Origin: JBBQNY01 sp038255255
GTDB taxonomy: Bacteria; Pseudomonadota; Gammaproteobacteria; Xanthomonadales; Ahniellaceae
Direction of reading: 5' to 3'
Assembly: GCA_038255255.1 (NCBI GenBank)
Contig: JBBSLL010000004.1
Coordinates: 1-64,000 of the forward strand
Length of the DNA stretch: 64,000 nt
The notes under the pieces were generated by a model. The model was given only the letters and a program-made list of their open reading frames with translations. It was not told the origin of the DNA and did no database searches. Below, piece by piece: positions 29,084 to 38,584 of the stretch. Both the position numbers and the translations under genes were made by a program. How positions within the stretch are numbered: the first letter of the stretch is position 1; the number at the start of each line of letters is the position of its first letter.

Positions 29084-29716
29084 TCAGGCGCGAACCACGC
29101 CGTGACTGTTGAGATGCAGGTTCGCGAACTGCCCGTACGTGTCGGTCAGCGCCATCCTCACCGGTCCGTTGGTCGTGGTCGACGCACTGCCGATGTCGGC
29201 AACCGCGTACTCGAAACCCTCGGGCAACACGATCTGCGCACGTGTCTCCGCGCCCGTGATCTTGTTCCTGATCGGCTCGCCGACCGTGTCGATGTAATCC
29301 TTGACGAAGATGCGGCCTTTCCTGCCTTCGATGTCGAGCTCGAGATCGATATCGGTGAATACCGGGTCGTGCATTTTCGTCACGGTCGATGCATACACCG
29401 CGAACATGGTCGCAAACGGGTCGGTGTCCTGCCCCGTCATGATCTTCAAAAGCGCCTCGCGCTGCCGGTCGTCGGCCTTCGCATCCACGAATGCGATCGC
29501 TTCGCCGTTGCCCTCGTGAATCGCGCCGGGCCATTTGAAGATGGCGGCGACCCGCAGCCCGTCCAGCGACGTGTCTCCGTGGCGGCCCTCGTCGATCTGG
29601 ATGCCTGCCACCGCGTAGCAATGGCCCTTGTCGGGCAGTCCATTGAACTGGCAGTTGCAGCCGTAGGTGCAACTGCAATTGACCAGTTCGCGACCCTTGA
29701 TTTCCCACATGGCCAT
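29084..29716 (-). CDS. DUF1326 protein
   Basis: A 210-residue cytosolic protein starting MAMWEIKGRELVNCSC. The N-terminal VNCSCTYGCNCQFNG segment has four closely spaced Cys (a CxCxxxCxC array), a plausible metal site and the hallmark of DUF1326. The middle contains GKGRIFVKD-like strands and the C-terminal half is beta-rich. It is upstream of, and probably cotranscribed with, DUF2182. The frame stays open to 30337 but the upstream part is antisense to the lamin-tail gene. Confidence 0.87.
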   Translation of the reverse strand: MAMWEIKGRELVNCSCTYGCNCQFNGLPDKGHCYAVAGIQIDEGRHGDTSLDGLRVAAIFKWPGAIHEGNGEAIAFVDAKADDRQREALLKIMTGQDTDPFATMFAVYASTVTKMHDPVFTDIDLELDIEGRKGRIFVKDYIDTVGEPIRNKITGAETRAQIVLPEGFEYAVADIGSASTTTNGPVRMALTDTYGQFANLHLNSHGVVRA

Positions 29717-29858
29717 GTCGAGCCCCCGGCGTGCAAGTCGAGGGATCGATCGTACTCCTGCGGCCAGCGTCGCGGAAACGGCGCCGCTGGCCTTGGCCCG
29801 TTTCCTGGCGGAAAAGTGTTGTACAAAGAAGTCCACCAGTTCCGTGCGGGGGTCTTCC

Positions 29859-31262
29859 ATGCGCAAGTTCGCAGCCGTCGCGGGTTTCCTGTTAGCCGGA
29901 ATCTCGACGTTCGCCGTGGGCCAGCCGGCACCTGTGAGTCCGCTGTTCGGCGATGGGCTCGAGCCGGGCATAATCGGCTTCGGGCCAAACACGACGCGCG
30001 TCGAAGCGGGCGCGGGCAACGTCTCGACCGCGCCGGTGCCGTTGCGGGTCACGCTCTCCGAGCCCGCTGCGGCTTCCACTTTCATCCCTATCGTTTCGTC
30101 CGAGCCGACGCGCCTGAGCGTGGTCGGTGGCGGCGTCACGGTGACGATGGGCAACACGTCGGCAGTGGTGGTAGTAAACGCAGTCGCAGGCGGCCAATCG
30201 TCAGTGCCTGTGATCCTCACCGCGCAGCTCAATGCCACGCGGCGATCCGCCGGCGTGCGCGTCGAAGCCGCGCTCAACGAGACCGGCCTCGCCGCCGAAG
30301 CCGATTTCTGCAACGTGCAGTTCCCCACCAGTTTCACCGTGGCAGAGGGCGCGCAGACACCGCAGATATTCGGACGCCTGTTCGAGGCCGGCGTGACCGA
30401 GCCTATGGGCCCGCCCGTCGGGTGGTACGCCGAACTGGGCTACGGACCCGCATCTGGCAGCGATCCGCGCCAGCTCATCGACTGGTTCTTCTTCCCGGCA
30501 ACCTACAACACGCAAGTCGGGAACGACGACGAATTCCAGGGCGCGTTCGCAGCTCCGGCGGGCAATGGCGCGTATGCGTACACGTATCGGTTCTCGAGTG
30601 ACAACGGCGCGACTTACACCTACTGCGACCTCAATGGTGCCGGCTCCGGGCTCGGCCTCGAGTTCGAAGTCGCGAACCTCGGCTCGATGACCGTGGGAGT
30701 GGCCGCCCCCACGCATCTCGTCATCAACGAAGTCGATTACGACCAGATCGGCGCCGACACCGCGGAATTCATCGAGGTTTTCAATCCCACGGGGGCCACG
30801 ATCAGCCTGAGCGGCAAGAGCCTGGTGTTCGTCAACGGCAGCGGAAACACGACGTACCTCGTGGTCGACCTGGCGCCTGCCGCCACGCTCGCCCCGGGGC
30901 AGTACCTCGTCGTTCACAGCAGTGTCGTGATTCCGCATCCTGCGGCGCGTTCCATTGTGTTCGTGGCTGCTACAGACAACATCCAGAACGGGGCGCCCGA
31001 TGGTGTGGCGCTGGTAGACAACAGCAACGGCACGCTGATCGACGCGTTGTCCTACGAAGGGTCCATCACGGCCGCGGCGGTCACCGGCATTGCCGGGCTG
31101 GTAAACCTGGTCGAAGGCGCCGCACTGCCGGTCGGGACGGCCGACAGCAATACCGTCGCCGGTTCGCTGGCGCGCCTCCCGAATGGCACCGACACCGACA
31201 ATGCCGCGAGCGACTGGAATTTCACGAGCACGCTGACGCCGGGTACCGCGAACGTTCCTTGA
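29859..31262 (+). CDS. Exported lamin-tail-domain protein
   Basis: A 467-residue protein with a signal peptide (residues 1-21, RKFAAVAGFLLAGISTFAVG). A short SPLFGDGLEPG motif follows directly. The C-terminal half carries a lamin tail (LTD) domain, starting LVINEVDYDQIGADTAEFIE (about 288-307) and continuing with LSGKSLVFVNGSG and LAPGQYLVV. LTD domains occur in many secreted bacterial nucleases and cell-surface proteins; no nuclease motif is seen. The middle, about 60-270, is beta-rich and of unknown family. Probably a surface or periplasmic adhesion-type protein. Confidence 0.8.
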   Translation: MRKFAAVAGFLLAGISTFAVGQPAPVSPLFGDGLEPGIIGFGPNTTRVEAGAGNVSTAPVPLRVTLSEPAAASTFIPIVSSEPTRLSVVGGGVTVTMGNTSAVVVVNAVAGGQSSVPVILTAQLNATRRSAGVRVEAALNETGLAAEADFCNVQFPTSFTVAEGAQTPQIFGRLFEAGVTEPMGPPVGWYAELGYGPASGSDPRQLIDWFFFPATYNTQVGNDDEFQGAFAAPAGNGAYAYTYRFSSDNGATYTYCDLNGAGSGLGLEFEVANLGSMTVGVAAPTHLVINEVDYDQIGADTAEFIEVFNPTGATISLSGKSLVFVNGSGNTTYLVVDLAPAATLAPGQYLVVHSSVVIPHPAARSIVFVAATDNIQNGAPDGVALVDNSNGTLIDALSYEGSITAAAVTGIAGLVNLVEGAALPVGTADSNTVAGSLARLPNGTDTDNAASDWNFTSTLTPGTANVP

Positions 31263-31304
31263 GGAGGCAAGTGCCGTTCACGCTCGGGCGACCGGCGTGC
31301 AAAC

Positions 31305-32456
31305 TCAGTGCACCTCGCGCTTTTGCTGGCGCGACTTCGCAGCGAGGTTGAAGCGCGGCTCCACGGGGCCGTCGCGGAGCATGCGTTCGACGAGGTAGGC
31401 GCCGACCGCAGGCCCGTGCTTGAAGCCATGGCCGGAACCGCCGCCGGCGATCCACACATTGTCGAAGGCAGGATGCCGGTCGATCACGAAGTCGCCGTTG
31501 GAGGTGTTCTCGTACTGGCAGACTTCCGCAACGAGCAGCGGTGCCGCGGCCAGTGCCGGAAAGCGCCGCGCGAGGAAATCGCGTGCCTGCCCGACGCGAT
31601 CAGGCGAGGGCGTGCGGTCCGCGCTGTCGGGATCGATGCATTCCCCGTGCGTGTCCTGCGCAATCTTGAAGCCGCGGCCATCGAGGTCGGGAACGCCGTA
31701 GTAGCCGCGATCGAAGTCGAGCCAGATCGGCAGCGCGGGCGCAGCGAAGCGAAGATCGCCAGGCGCAGCGCCGAAATAGAAAACTTCCTGGCGAGTCGGA
31801 AAGATGCGCGCGCCAAGTGCGTCGGGCAGCACGCTCCCGAGCCACGGCCCGCAGGCGAACACGAAGCGATCCGCCGCGATCGTTTCACCCGATCCGGTCG
31901 TGACGTGCCTGAGCCTTGTGTCGCCGACCGGGGCCAGGACATGGGCGATGCGAAGTCCAGCGCCCGCGCGCAGGTTGTTCTCGACCAGGGACTGCACGGC
32001 ATGTCGCGCGAGCAGGGCGCCGCTGTCGGGCTCGAAGAGCGCCCACTCTCCGGGTGCAACCACGAGTTGCGGATAGCGTCGTGACAGTGTGTCGCTGTCA
32101 AGCACCTCATGGCGAACCCGATTGCGCGCCAGTATGTCGACCGACTGCCTGGCTGCCGCTCCATCTGCGGCCGACAACCAGAGCACGCCGATCTGGCGAA
32201 ACAGCTCCGGGCGCTCGATGTGCGCGAAGAACTCCTTCCACTGTTCCAGCGACTGCAGCGACATCCGCGTGTAGATCTCGTCCGGCCCGTAGGCCATCCG
32301 GATCACGCGCGTGTCCCCACCGGAGCTGGCGCGCGAACTGGCCGGCCCGTACTGGTCGACCAGCAGTACGCGAAGCCCGGCACGCAACAGATGCCAGGCC
32401 GTCCACGCGCCGAACGCGCCGGCCCCGATCACCACCGCGTCCCACGATCTCGTCAT
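31305..32456 (-). CDS. FAD-dependent amine oxidase, sarcosine/N-methyltryptophan oxidase-like
   Basis: A 383-residue flavoprotein of the DAO (monomeric sarcosine oxidase/SolA) type. The FAD-binding Rossmann motif VVIGAGAFGAWTAWHLLRAG is at 8-27 and is followed by VDQYGPASSRASSGGDTRVIR. The C-terminal part has the NTSNGDFVIDRHP and GSGHGFKHGPAVG segments typical of MSOX. In this family FAD is linked to a Cys in the latter region; here the equivalent local Cys is in LLVAEVCQYENT. The substrate is a secondary amine or N-methyl amino acid, not determined. A GTAG REP pair follows the gene start side (32528-32608). Confidence 0.87.
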   Translation of the reverse strand: MTRSWDAVVIGAGAFGAWTAWHLLRAGLRVLLVDQYGPASSRASSGGDTRVIRMAYGPDEIYTRMSLQSLEQWKEFFAHIERPELFRQIGVLWLSAADGAAARQSVDILARNRVRHEVLDSDTLSRRYPQLVVAPGEWALFEPDSGALLARHAVQSLVENNLRAGAGLRIAHVLAPVGDTRLRHVTTGSGETIAADRFVFACGPWLGSVLPDALGARIFPTRQEVFYFGAAPGDLRFAAPALPIWLDFDRGYYGVPDLDGRGFKIAQDTHGECIDPDSADRTPSPDRVGQARDFLARRFPALAAAPLLVAEVCQYENTSNGDFVIDRHPAFDNVWIAGGGSGHGFKHGPAVGAYLVERMLRDGPVEPRFNLAAKSRQQKREVH

Positions 32457-32527
32457 GTGCCCGCCTCACGTTGCCGTTGTACAGCCGGGCTTGCCGGGCT
32501 GCAGCTCCAGGGATGTGCCGCGGGAGG

Positions 32528-32608
32528 CAGCGGAGCAAGCTCCGCTCTACAGGTGCAGGGATGCCTCACGTCGGCGTTGTAGAGCCGAGCTGTGCTCGGC
32601 TGCACGCT
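32528..32608. repeat. Inverted pair of GTAG-type REP hairpins
   Basis: AGCGGAGCAAGCTCCGCT followed by CTACA (from 32529) faces TGTAGAGCCGAGC...GCTCGGCT (from about 32577). The CTACA/TGTAG edges point at each other, so the two palindromes form a REPIN-type pair. Related units are at 4111-4208. It lies between the sarcosine-oxidase-like gene and the TonB receptor terminator. Confidence 0.72.
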
Positions 32609-32661
32609 CGCGCTTCAATCAAGCCGCTGCAACTGCTGGGGTTCGATCAGATATTCGACAA

Positions 32662-32693
32662 GAAAACCCCGGGAGAGTCGCCTCTCCCGGGGT
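32662..32693 (-). terminator. Rho-independent terminator of the TonB receptor gene
   Basis: On the minus strand a perfect 11-12 bp stem CCCCGGGAGAG / CTCTCCCGGGG with a 4-base loop is followed by TTTTCTTG. It lies 22 bases after the stop codon of the TonB-dependent receptor gene. Stem, short loop and T-run are all present. Confidence 0.9.
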
Positions 32694-32715
32694 GTGACGC
32701 GCGCGAGCGTTGGAC

Positions 32716-35292
32716 TCAGAACTTCCAGCCAACGCGAGCGTAGTAAAAGCCGCCGTTGAAGCCGTAGGGCGTATGCACCGGATACTGCGCACCAGCCACC
32801 AGGGCGCCCCAGGGGTTGTCGTCCGGCTCCTTGTTGAACAGGTTTTGCGCGCCGACCTTGAAGTACACGCCCGAGTCGAAGTCCATCCCGGCTTCCAGGT
32901 CCACCGTGATCGCGCTGTCGCCGAAGATCGGCAGTCCACCGTCTTCGGCCAGTACCACGTCGCTGTCGAGGTGGTCCTCGTAGAACGAGCCGTAGTAGTT
33001 CACGCGTGCATTGATGTACCAGTTGTCGCGCTGGTGATTGACCGAGAAGTAGCCCTTGGTACGGGGCAGGGACTCTTCCAGTTTCTTGATCCGCGCCTCG
33101 GTGATGATGCCTGGCGTGAAGTTGTCGACCTCCGTGTCGTTGAAGTTGAACGCGAGCGAATAGCTCGTGCTGCCGGCGAAATGGTCGGTGTCGATGCTTG
33201 CAACGAGATCCAGACCCGTGGTGGTGGTGTCGAAGTCGTTGACGAAGAAGCCCACGCGGCTCAGCGAAGCCGCCTGCGGGCTACCCGCCGCCACCAGCGC
33301 GGCGCGATCGGCATCGGTCAATGTGAAGTCCGTACTGCGCGCAATGCGGTCCTCCACTTCGATGCGGTACCAGTCCGCCGTGATCAGCCAGTTATCGCCG
33401 GTCCAGACCAGTCCGAGCGAGGCGTTTTCCGATTCCTCCGGCGTCAGCGGTTCGGCGCCGTAGAACGCGGCGATCGGATCGGTCGGCGGCAGCGTGGCGG
33501 TATCGCGCAGCTCGCCGTCGATGAAGGCCGTGGTCACCTGGCTGACATTCGACTGTCCGGGCGTTGGCGCGCGGAAGCCGGTGCTTACGGCACCGCGCAC
33601 CGCGAAGCTGTCGGTGAAGTCGTAACGGCTGGTGAGCTTCCAGTTGGTGGTGCCACCGAAGTCATCGTAGTCCTCGTACCGCACCGCGGCCGCCAGCAGG
33701 AACTGGTCGGTCAGCTGCGCCTCGGCGTCGAGATAGACCGCCCAGTTGTCGCGCTCGTGCTTGCCGGCGGTCACTGTGTTGAAGCCGGGGAAGCCGTTGG
33801 AGCCGATGCTGAAACCCTGCTCGGTCAGTGGCCCGATCGCGGTCGAGCCCGTGTCTCCCGCGCTGATCTCGAAACTCTCATTGCGCAGTTCCACGCCAGT
33901 CGCGAGATTGACCCGATCGAAACTCTTGGTGACGTCGAAATTGAAGTTCTTCTCGATCTGTTCGTTGCCGCCCGGCCTGAAGAAGAGACCGGCCGGCTGG
34001 TTGGGACCGAGCGAAGCGTTGACCGTGTTGTACATGATGAAATCGATCTCATTGCGCCCATAGGAAACGCTGAGATCCCAGTACACGTCACCGGCCCACG
34101 TTCCCTTGAAGCCGCCCGTCACGGCCGCATCCTTCATCTTGCCGCCGAAGCGCGGGGTGAAGCCGCCGGTGAAAGTGTCGAGGAACGTGAAGCAATCGCC
34201 TGGCAGCGCCGCAACTCCGGCAGCGACCGTGGTGTAGGGAATCAGGCTGCCGTTGGCGTCGCGCAGCGCGATGCTCGGGCAGGCCGCGCCACTGGGCGAA
34301 CCGACCAGCAGGGTTTGGCCGCCGTCGTTTGAATACACGCCGCCGCGGGTGGTCGGGTTGCGGTAGTAAAAGCCACCGTCCGTGTTGCGCGAGGCCGCGT
34401 TGCCGAACAGATAGAACTCGAAATTGTCGCCGGTGAAGCCGATGTTGGCGACAAATTTCGTGTCGTCCTTGATTTCCGGCGAGCCCCAGATCTGCGCCGG
34501 ATTCGGCACGTTGGGGTAACCGGCGGCGGCGACCTCAGCAGCATCATCGCGCTGCACACTGCGCGAGGTCGCATCGGCCTTGCGATATTCGGCGGTGAAG
34601 GTGGCGAAACCATTCGCACCGAGCGGTATGCCGATCTGTCCATCGTACTGCTGCGTAAAACCGTCGCCGTCGTAGTACTGGCCGCCGAAGATTTCGACCG
34701 CGCCGCCATCGCGCAGCCGCTTGAGGCCGAAATTGATCACGCCGGCGATCGCGTCGGAACCGTACTGCGCTGCCGCGCCATCGCGCAGGACTTCCACTTG
34801 CTCGAGCGCCAGGGATGGGAAGACCGACAGGTCCACGCCTTGTGAGCCGTCCGAGAGGCCATGGCCCAGAAAGGTGATGACCGCGGAGCGATGGCGGCGC
34901 TTGCCGTTGACGAGGATGAGGGTGTTGTCCGGTGGCAGGCCGCGCAAATTGGCCGGACGAATCAGGGTGGCGGCGTCGTCGATGGGAATGGTGCTGACGT
35001 TGAACGAAGGCACCAGCACCCGCAACTGGTCGAGCACGTCGGTCGCGCCCTGGTTGTGCAATTCTTCGCCGCCGATGATGTCGATCGGCACGGCGGAGTC
35101 GGTTGCCGATCGCGCCTTGCTGCGCGTGCCCAGCACCGTGAGTGCTTCCAGCGTGACTGCCTCCTCCCCGGTGGCCGGAGGATCCTGCGCGAGCGCCTCG
35201 GAACTCAGCGCAAGCAAGACCAGGCCGCTCAAAGCCAACTTCACTCCGACCGCGAGTGGATCCACTGCAAACAATCGATTCGACCGTTTCAT
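32716..35292 (-). CDS. TonB-dependent outer-membrane receptor
   Basis: An 858-residue outer-membrane transporter. Residues 1-35 are a signal peptide ending SSEALAQ. A TonB-box-like VTLEALTVLG segment (about 46-55) is followed by the plug domain (VPIDIIGGEELHNQG ... LRGLPPDNTLILVNGKRR ... VEVLRDGAAAQYGSDAIAGV) and a beta-barrel with many alternating strands that ends in a C-terminal Phe (FYYARVGWKF). The subfamily resembles the large receptors common in Xanthomonadales, whose substrates can be siderophores, sugars or peptides; no neighbour betrays the ligand. A strong terminator follows. Confidence 0.94.
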   Translation of the reverse strand: MKRSNRLFAVDPLAVGVKLALSGLVLLALSSEALAQDPPATGEEAVTLEALTVLGTRSKARSATDSAVPIDIIGGEELHNQGATDVLDQLRVLVPSFNVSTIPIDDAATLIRPANLRGLPPDNTLILVNGKRRHRSAVITFLGHGLSDGSQGVDLSVFPSLALEQVEVLRDGAAAQYGSDAIAGVINFGLKRLRDGGAVEIFGGQYYDGDGFTQQYDGQIGIPLGANGFATFTAEYRKADATSRSVQRDDAAEVAAAGYPNVPNPAQIWGSPEIKDDTKFVANIGFTGDNFEFYLFGNAASRNTDGGFYYRNPTTRGGVYSNDGGQTLLVGSPSGAACPSIALRDANGSLIPYTTVAAGVAALPGDCFTFLDTFTGGFTPRFGGKMKDAAVTGGFKGTWAGDVYWDLSVSYGRNEIDFIMYNTVNASLGPNQPAGLFFRPGGNEQIEKNFNFDVTKSFDRVNLATGVELRNESFEISAGDTGSTAIGPLTEQGFSIGSNGFPGFNTVTAGKHERDNWAVYLDAEAQLTDQFLLAAAVRYEDYDDFGGTTNWKLTSRYDFTDSFAVRGAVSTGFRAPTPGQSNVSQVTTAFIDGELRDTATLPPTDPIAAFYGAEPLTPEESENASLGLVWTGDNWLITADWYRIEVEDRIARSTDFTLTDADRAALVAAGSPQAASLSRVGFFVNDFDTTTTGLDLVASIDTDHFAGSTSYSLAFNFNDTEVDNFTPGIITEARIKKLEESLPRTKGYFSVNHQRDNWYINARVNYYGSFYEDHLDSDVVLAEDGGLPIFGDSAITVDLEAGMDFDSGVYFKVGAQNLFNKEPDDNPWGALVAGAQYPVHTPYGFNGGFYYARVGWKF

Positions 35293-35391
35293 GCGAACGT
35301 ACCCCCCAAGGTAGTTGTTACCGGGGGCAGCGCCGAACTTGTTGCCGCCCCCACGGCTGTCGGCCCGCGCGCGGACCTGACGGCGCCATCC

Positions 35392-35988
35392 TCACAGACC
35401 TCGGCCCGGTCGGCAATCACCGACCGGGCGCCAGTCCCAGACCATCACTTCCCAGACCTCGTCGGCGGCCGGGTCGGTATAGACGTGCAGTGTTTCGAAG
35501 CCCACCCGTCGATGCGCACGCAGGGAGCGCGGGTTGCGCTGTGAAACCTCGGTCACGGTGAAGTCGAACTCCGGCGCATAGGCGTCGCGCAGCTGATGAT
35601 AGAGGCCGTCGAAAACCCCCATGCCGCGAAAAGCGCGGGAGACGCAGACCTGTCCCATCACGAACCAGCGTGCATTGCCCGCCAGCGCCTCGCCGCGCCA
35701 CTTGAGCTGTTCCAGCAAGGAAAACATGGGCTGCAGGATGGGCACCTGGTCGCGGAAGCGCTGCGGCATCATCAGGCAGTAGCCGGCCAACTGCCCGTCG
35801 GACTTGGCGATGGCCGACGGGTGGGCGCGGTTCATTGCCTGCAGCACGGCAGTGTCGTGTCGCACACTGGTGAAGCCGTCGCTCGCGGCGGTCGCCGCAT
35901 CGACCTGGTCGCGGTGATTTTCGGCCTGCAGGGCGAGGATCAACTCGACCTCGTGCGGATCGGTGACGGTGGTGAATTCGAGGCCCAT
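35392..35988 (-). CDS. GNAT-type N-acetyltransferase
   Basis: A 198-residue protein starting MGLEFTTVTDPHEVELIL. The acetyl-CoA binding strand-loop is VMGQVCVSRAFRGMGVFDGL (about 115-134, the V-x-x-x-x-RGxGxx pattern), and the late FTVTEVSQRNPRSLRAHRRV stretch is the usual GNAT helix/strand 5. The target is unknown. The frame extends to 36180 but those residues look like antisense to the leader of the next gene. It is divergent from the exported protein at 36186. Confidence 0.82.
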   Translation of the reverse strand: MGLEFTTVTDPHEVELILALQAENHRDQVDAATAASDGFTSVRHDTAVLQAMNRAHPSAIAKSDGQLAGYCLMMPQRFRDQVPILQPMFSLLEQLKWRGEALAGNARWFVMGQVCVSRAFRGMGVFDGLYHQLRDAYAPEFDFTVTEVSQRNPRSLRAHRRVGFETLHVYTDPAADEVWEVMVWDWRPVGDCRPGRGL

Positions 35989-36185
35989 GATCGCCGTGAC
36001 GCTGAAAACGGGATCAGAATGCACTTTCCGCGCTTCCAGGGGAAGAGAGGCGAAATGGCCGATCGATGGCCTGGCGCGATGCGGAGTTCGCGGGTTCCAC
36101 ATCGACATCGAACGGCGCCTGCTCGGCGCTGGAGGCACCCGGAAAATCATACGGCCCAACGCAGAACCAGACTGGAGCAACCGTC

Positions 36186-37076
36186 ATGAAAAGTCCCGCC
36201 ACGCCATCCCCGCTCCTCACTATTTTTTGCGGCCTGCTTTTTGCGCAGGCCAGCTCGGCCGATTCCGTCAGCGGCAAGTTCGAGCTGGACGGCAAGGCAT
36301 TCGAACCCACATCGGTTGCCGCATTCCCCGTTCGTGGCCAGAAGAATCCGCGCGAATTCGCGACCCATGTGATGCTGAGCACTACGCCCATGAACCTCGA
36401 GGCGATCGCAGCGGCAGCCGATCCGTACATGGCGGCGATCAACGACGAAGCCGTGATGAAGTCCGATCACCTGGGTTTCCAGGTCAATCCCGACGGCACC
36501 GTGACCATGAACGCGCACGTCGGCGGGACGCAGTACCTCGACAGCTCCGGAAAAATCATGGGCATGACGGGATCGCTGGTCGCCGACTGCACCACCAACA
36601 CGCCTGAGCGCGTCACGTGCAGCGTCGCGACGGCAAAGCCCGTCAAGACCATGAGCGGCAACACCTGGTCGGTCGATATGAAGTTCGACAGCGCCGTGCT
36701 GGCGGGTACCACCGGCACGCCGCTACCGAAGGACGGCGGCGATCCCGGCAAGGCGCTGGCCGCACTGGTCAAGGCGGCGAAAGGCAACGACCTCTCTGCG
36801 ATCACGGCACTGCTCGCGCCCGACCTGGCCGAGCAGTACCAGCGCGACTACAACACGCCTGCGGAGAATCTCGACAGCGCCAGGGAGTTCCTCGAAAACA
36901 CGCTGCCGAAGCAGCACAAAATCACTGGCGGCCAGCTGCGCGATGAGAACACGGCGATGCTCGAAGTCGAAGGCGTGCCGCACGAGGGCAGCCGCGTCCT
37001 CTACATCGTCACCCTCAAGCGCACCGACGGAAAATGGGGATACGTCTTCTCGCAGTGGGTCGGCTCGCTGAAGTAG
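36186..37076 (+). CDS. Exported protein of unknown function
   Basis: A 296-residue protein with a signal peptide (residues about 1-25, SPLLTIFCGLLFAQASSAD). The middle (about 26-180) is beta-rich with two Cys (DCTT ... VTCSV) that could form a disulfide. The C-terminal 100 residues (KALAALVKAAKGNDLSAITA onwards) look like an NTF2-like domain: a helix pair followed by strands ending GKWGYVFSQWVGSLK. No family name can be given with confidence. It is a single gene with a 220-base gap to the sulfur cluster. Confidence 0.75.
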   Translation: MKSPATPSPLLTIFCGLLFAQASSADSVSGKFELDGKAFEPTSVAAFPVRGQKNPREFATHVMLSTTPMNLEAIAAAADPYMAAINDEAVMKSDHLGFQVNPDGTVTMNAHVGGTQYLDSSGKIMGMTGSLVADCTTNTPERVTCSVATAKPVKTMSGNTWSVDMKFDSAVLAGTTGTPLPKDGGDPGKALAALVKAAKGNDLSAITALLAPDLAEQYQRDYNTPAENLDSAREFLENTLPKQHKITGGQLRDENTAMLEVEGVPHEGSRVLYIVTLKRTDGKWGYVFSQWVGSLK

Positions 37077-37296
37077 GTCCGGAGTTCCGCTACGGTCCGG
37101 CAGCAGCAGCCTGGATTCCGACGACACTTGGGACGGCACTGGCACTGGAAAAGCAGCGGCGCAGCGCGTAGAACTCACCGGGAAGACCGGCTCGGCAGCC
37201 ATCCGGTTCGCGGTGGCTGCCGGCGTGCCAACGACCAGATCCACATCGGGTGACGGAGAACGAGCAGTAGCTAAAGTTATGCGCAAGGAGCCGCCC

Positions 37297-38166
37297 GTGA
37301 ATCCCCAGGTAGTGCACTTCTATGATCCGGCCACCTCCACCTTCACCTACGTGGTCTACGACCGCGACGGCGGACATGCGGCGGTGGTGGATCCGGTGCT
37401 CGATTACGCACCGGCCAGCGCGCGCACCTCGACGGTTTCCGCACACCGCGTGCTCGAGTTCGTGCGCGAACACCGGCTGACCGTGGACTGGATCCTGGAA
37501 ACCCACGCCCACGCCGATCATCTGACGGCCGCGGCGTATCTCAAGGACCGCACCGGTGCGAAGGTCGCGATCGGCCGCGGCATCAGCCAGGTGCAGGAGC
37601 GCTTCAAGGCGATGTTCGCACTGGAGTCGGCCTTCGCACCTGACGGCAGCCAGTTCGATCGGCTGTTCGATGATGGCGACACTTTCAGCATCGGCGGTCT
37701 CGAAGCACGCGTCATCGCCACCCCGGGCCACACCGACGACAGCCTGACCTATCTCGTGGGCGATGCCGCGTTCGTCGGCGACACGCTGTTTGCACCCGAG
37801 ACCGGCACGGCACGGGTGGACTTCCCCGGTGGCGATGCGAGGAAACTCTATCGTTCGATCCACAAGCTGTTCGAACTGCCGGCCGACACGCGACTTTTCC
37901 TGTGCCACGACTATCCCGCGGGGCGGGAAGCGCGTGCGCAGAGCTCACTCGTCGAGCAGAAGCAGCACAACGTGCACGTGGGCGGGCAAGCCGATGAGGA
38001 GACTTTCGTGAAGCTGCGCACTGCACGCGACGCGACGCTGCCGGCGCCGAAGCTCATCCTGCCTGCGCTGCAGGTGAACATTCGCGCCGGCGAACTGCCT
38101 CCGCCGGATGCCAACGGTATCCGCTACCTGCGTCTGCCGCTCAACCAGTTCGGCGGCGTGGCATGA
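37297..38166 (+). CDS. MBL-fold persulfide dioxygenase-like protein (Blh/ETHE1 type)
   Basis: A metallo-beta-lactamase-fold protein of about 289 residues. It has the motif THAHADHL (His70, His72, Asp74, His75), HTDDSLT (TPGHTDDS, third His) and FLCHDYPAG (C-terminal His), the mononuclear-iron arrangement of persulfide dioxygenases and of the Blh protein of bigR operons. I place the start at GTG 37297 because AAGGAG lies 6 bases upstream; an ATG at 37279 is also in frame. Two YeeE/YedE-type genes follow, overlapping by four bases, so this is a sulfur/H2S-handling unit. No BigR-type repressor gene is seen. Confidence 0.87.
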   Translation: MNPQVVHFYDPATSTFTYVVYDRDGGHAAVVDPVLDYAPASARTSTVSAHRVLEFVREHRLTVDWILETHAHADHLTAAAYLKDRTGAKVAIGRGISQVQERFKAMFALESAFAPDGSQFDRLFDDGDTFSIGGLEARVIATPGHTDDSLTYLVGDAAFVGDTLFAPETGTARVDFPGGDARKLYRSIHKLFELPADTRLFLCHDYPAGREARAQSSLVEQKQHNVHVGGQADEETFVKLRTARDATLPAPKLILPALQVNIRAGELPPPDANGIRYLRLPLNQFGGVA

Positions 38167-38582
38167 ACCCGACATGGTCGCTGGCGCTGGCCGGCGGCGT
38201 GCTGATAGGTCTGTCCGCGACGCTGCTGCTCTGGCTAAACGGCCGGGTCGCCGGTGTCAGCGGCATCCTCAACGGCGCGTTGTTTCCGAAGGCCGGAGAC
38301 GTGGTTTGGCGGGCCGCGTTCCTGGCGGGATTGATCGTTGCGGCCGGCCTGTACATGGCGCTGGCGCCCGGCGCTACGTCGCCGCGCACCGACTTTTCCC
38401 GCGCCGGGCTGATCGCCGCCGGGCTGCTCGTCGGCTTCGGCACGCGCATGGGCAACGGCTGCACGAGCGGCCACGGCGTCTGCGGGCTCGGTCGATTATC
38501 CCTGCGTTCGTTCGTCGCGGTGACTACCTTCATGGCCACCGCGATTGCGACCACGTACGTCGTGCGTCACGTGTGGAACTGA
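38163..38582 (+). CDS. YeeE/YedE-family membrane protein, first half-type
   Basis: A 139-residue membrane protein with four hydrophobic segments. The signature GTRMGNGCTSGHGVCGLGRLS (about 97-117 region) carries two Cys conserved in YeeE/YedE (sulfur-compound, possibly thiosulfate, permease) proteins. It overlaps the MBL gene by four bases and is followed by the second half-type gene after two bases. In bigR-type operons such paired membrane genes accompany a persulfide dioxygenase. Confidence 0.88.
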   Translation: MNPTWSLALAGGVLIGLSATLLLWLNGRVAGVSGILNGALFPKAGDVVWRAAFLAGLIVAAGLYMALAPGATSPRTDFSRAGLIAAGLLVGFGTRMGNGCTSGHGVCGLGRLSLRSFVAVTTFMATAIATTYVVRHVWN

Positions 38583-38584
38583 CC

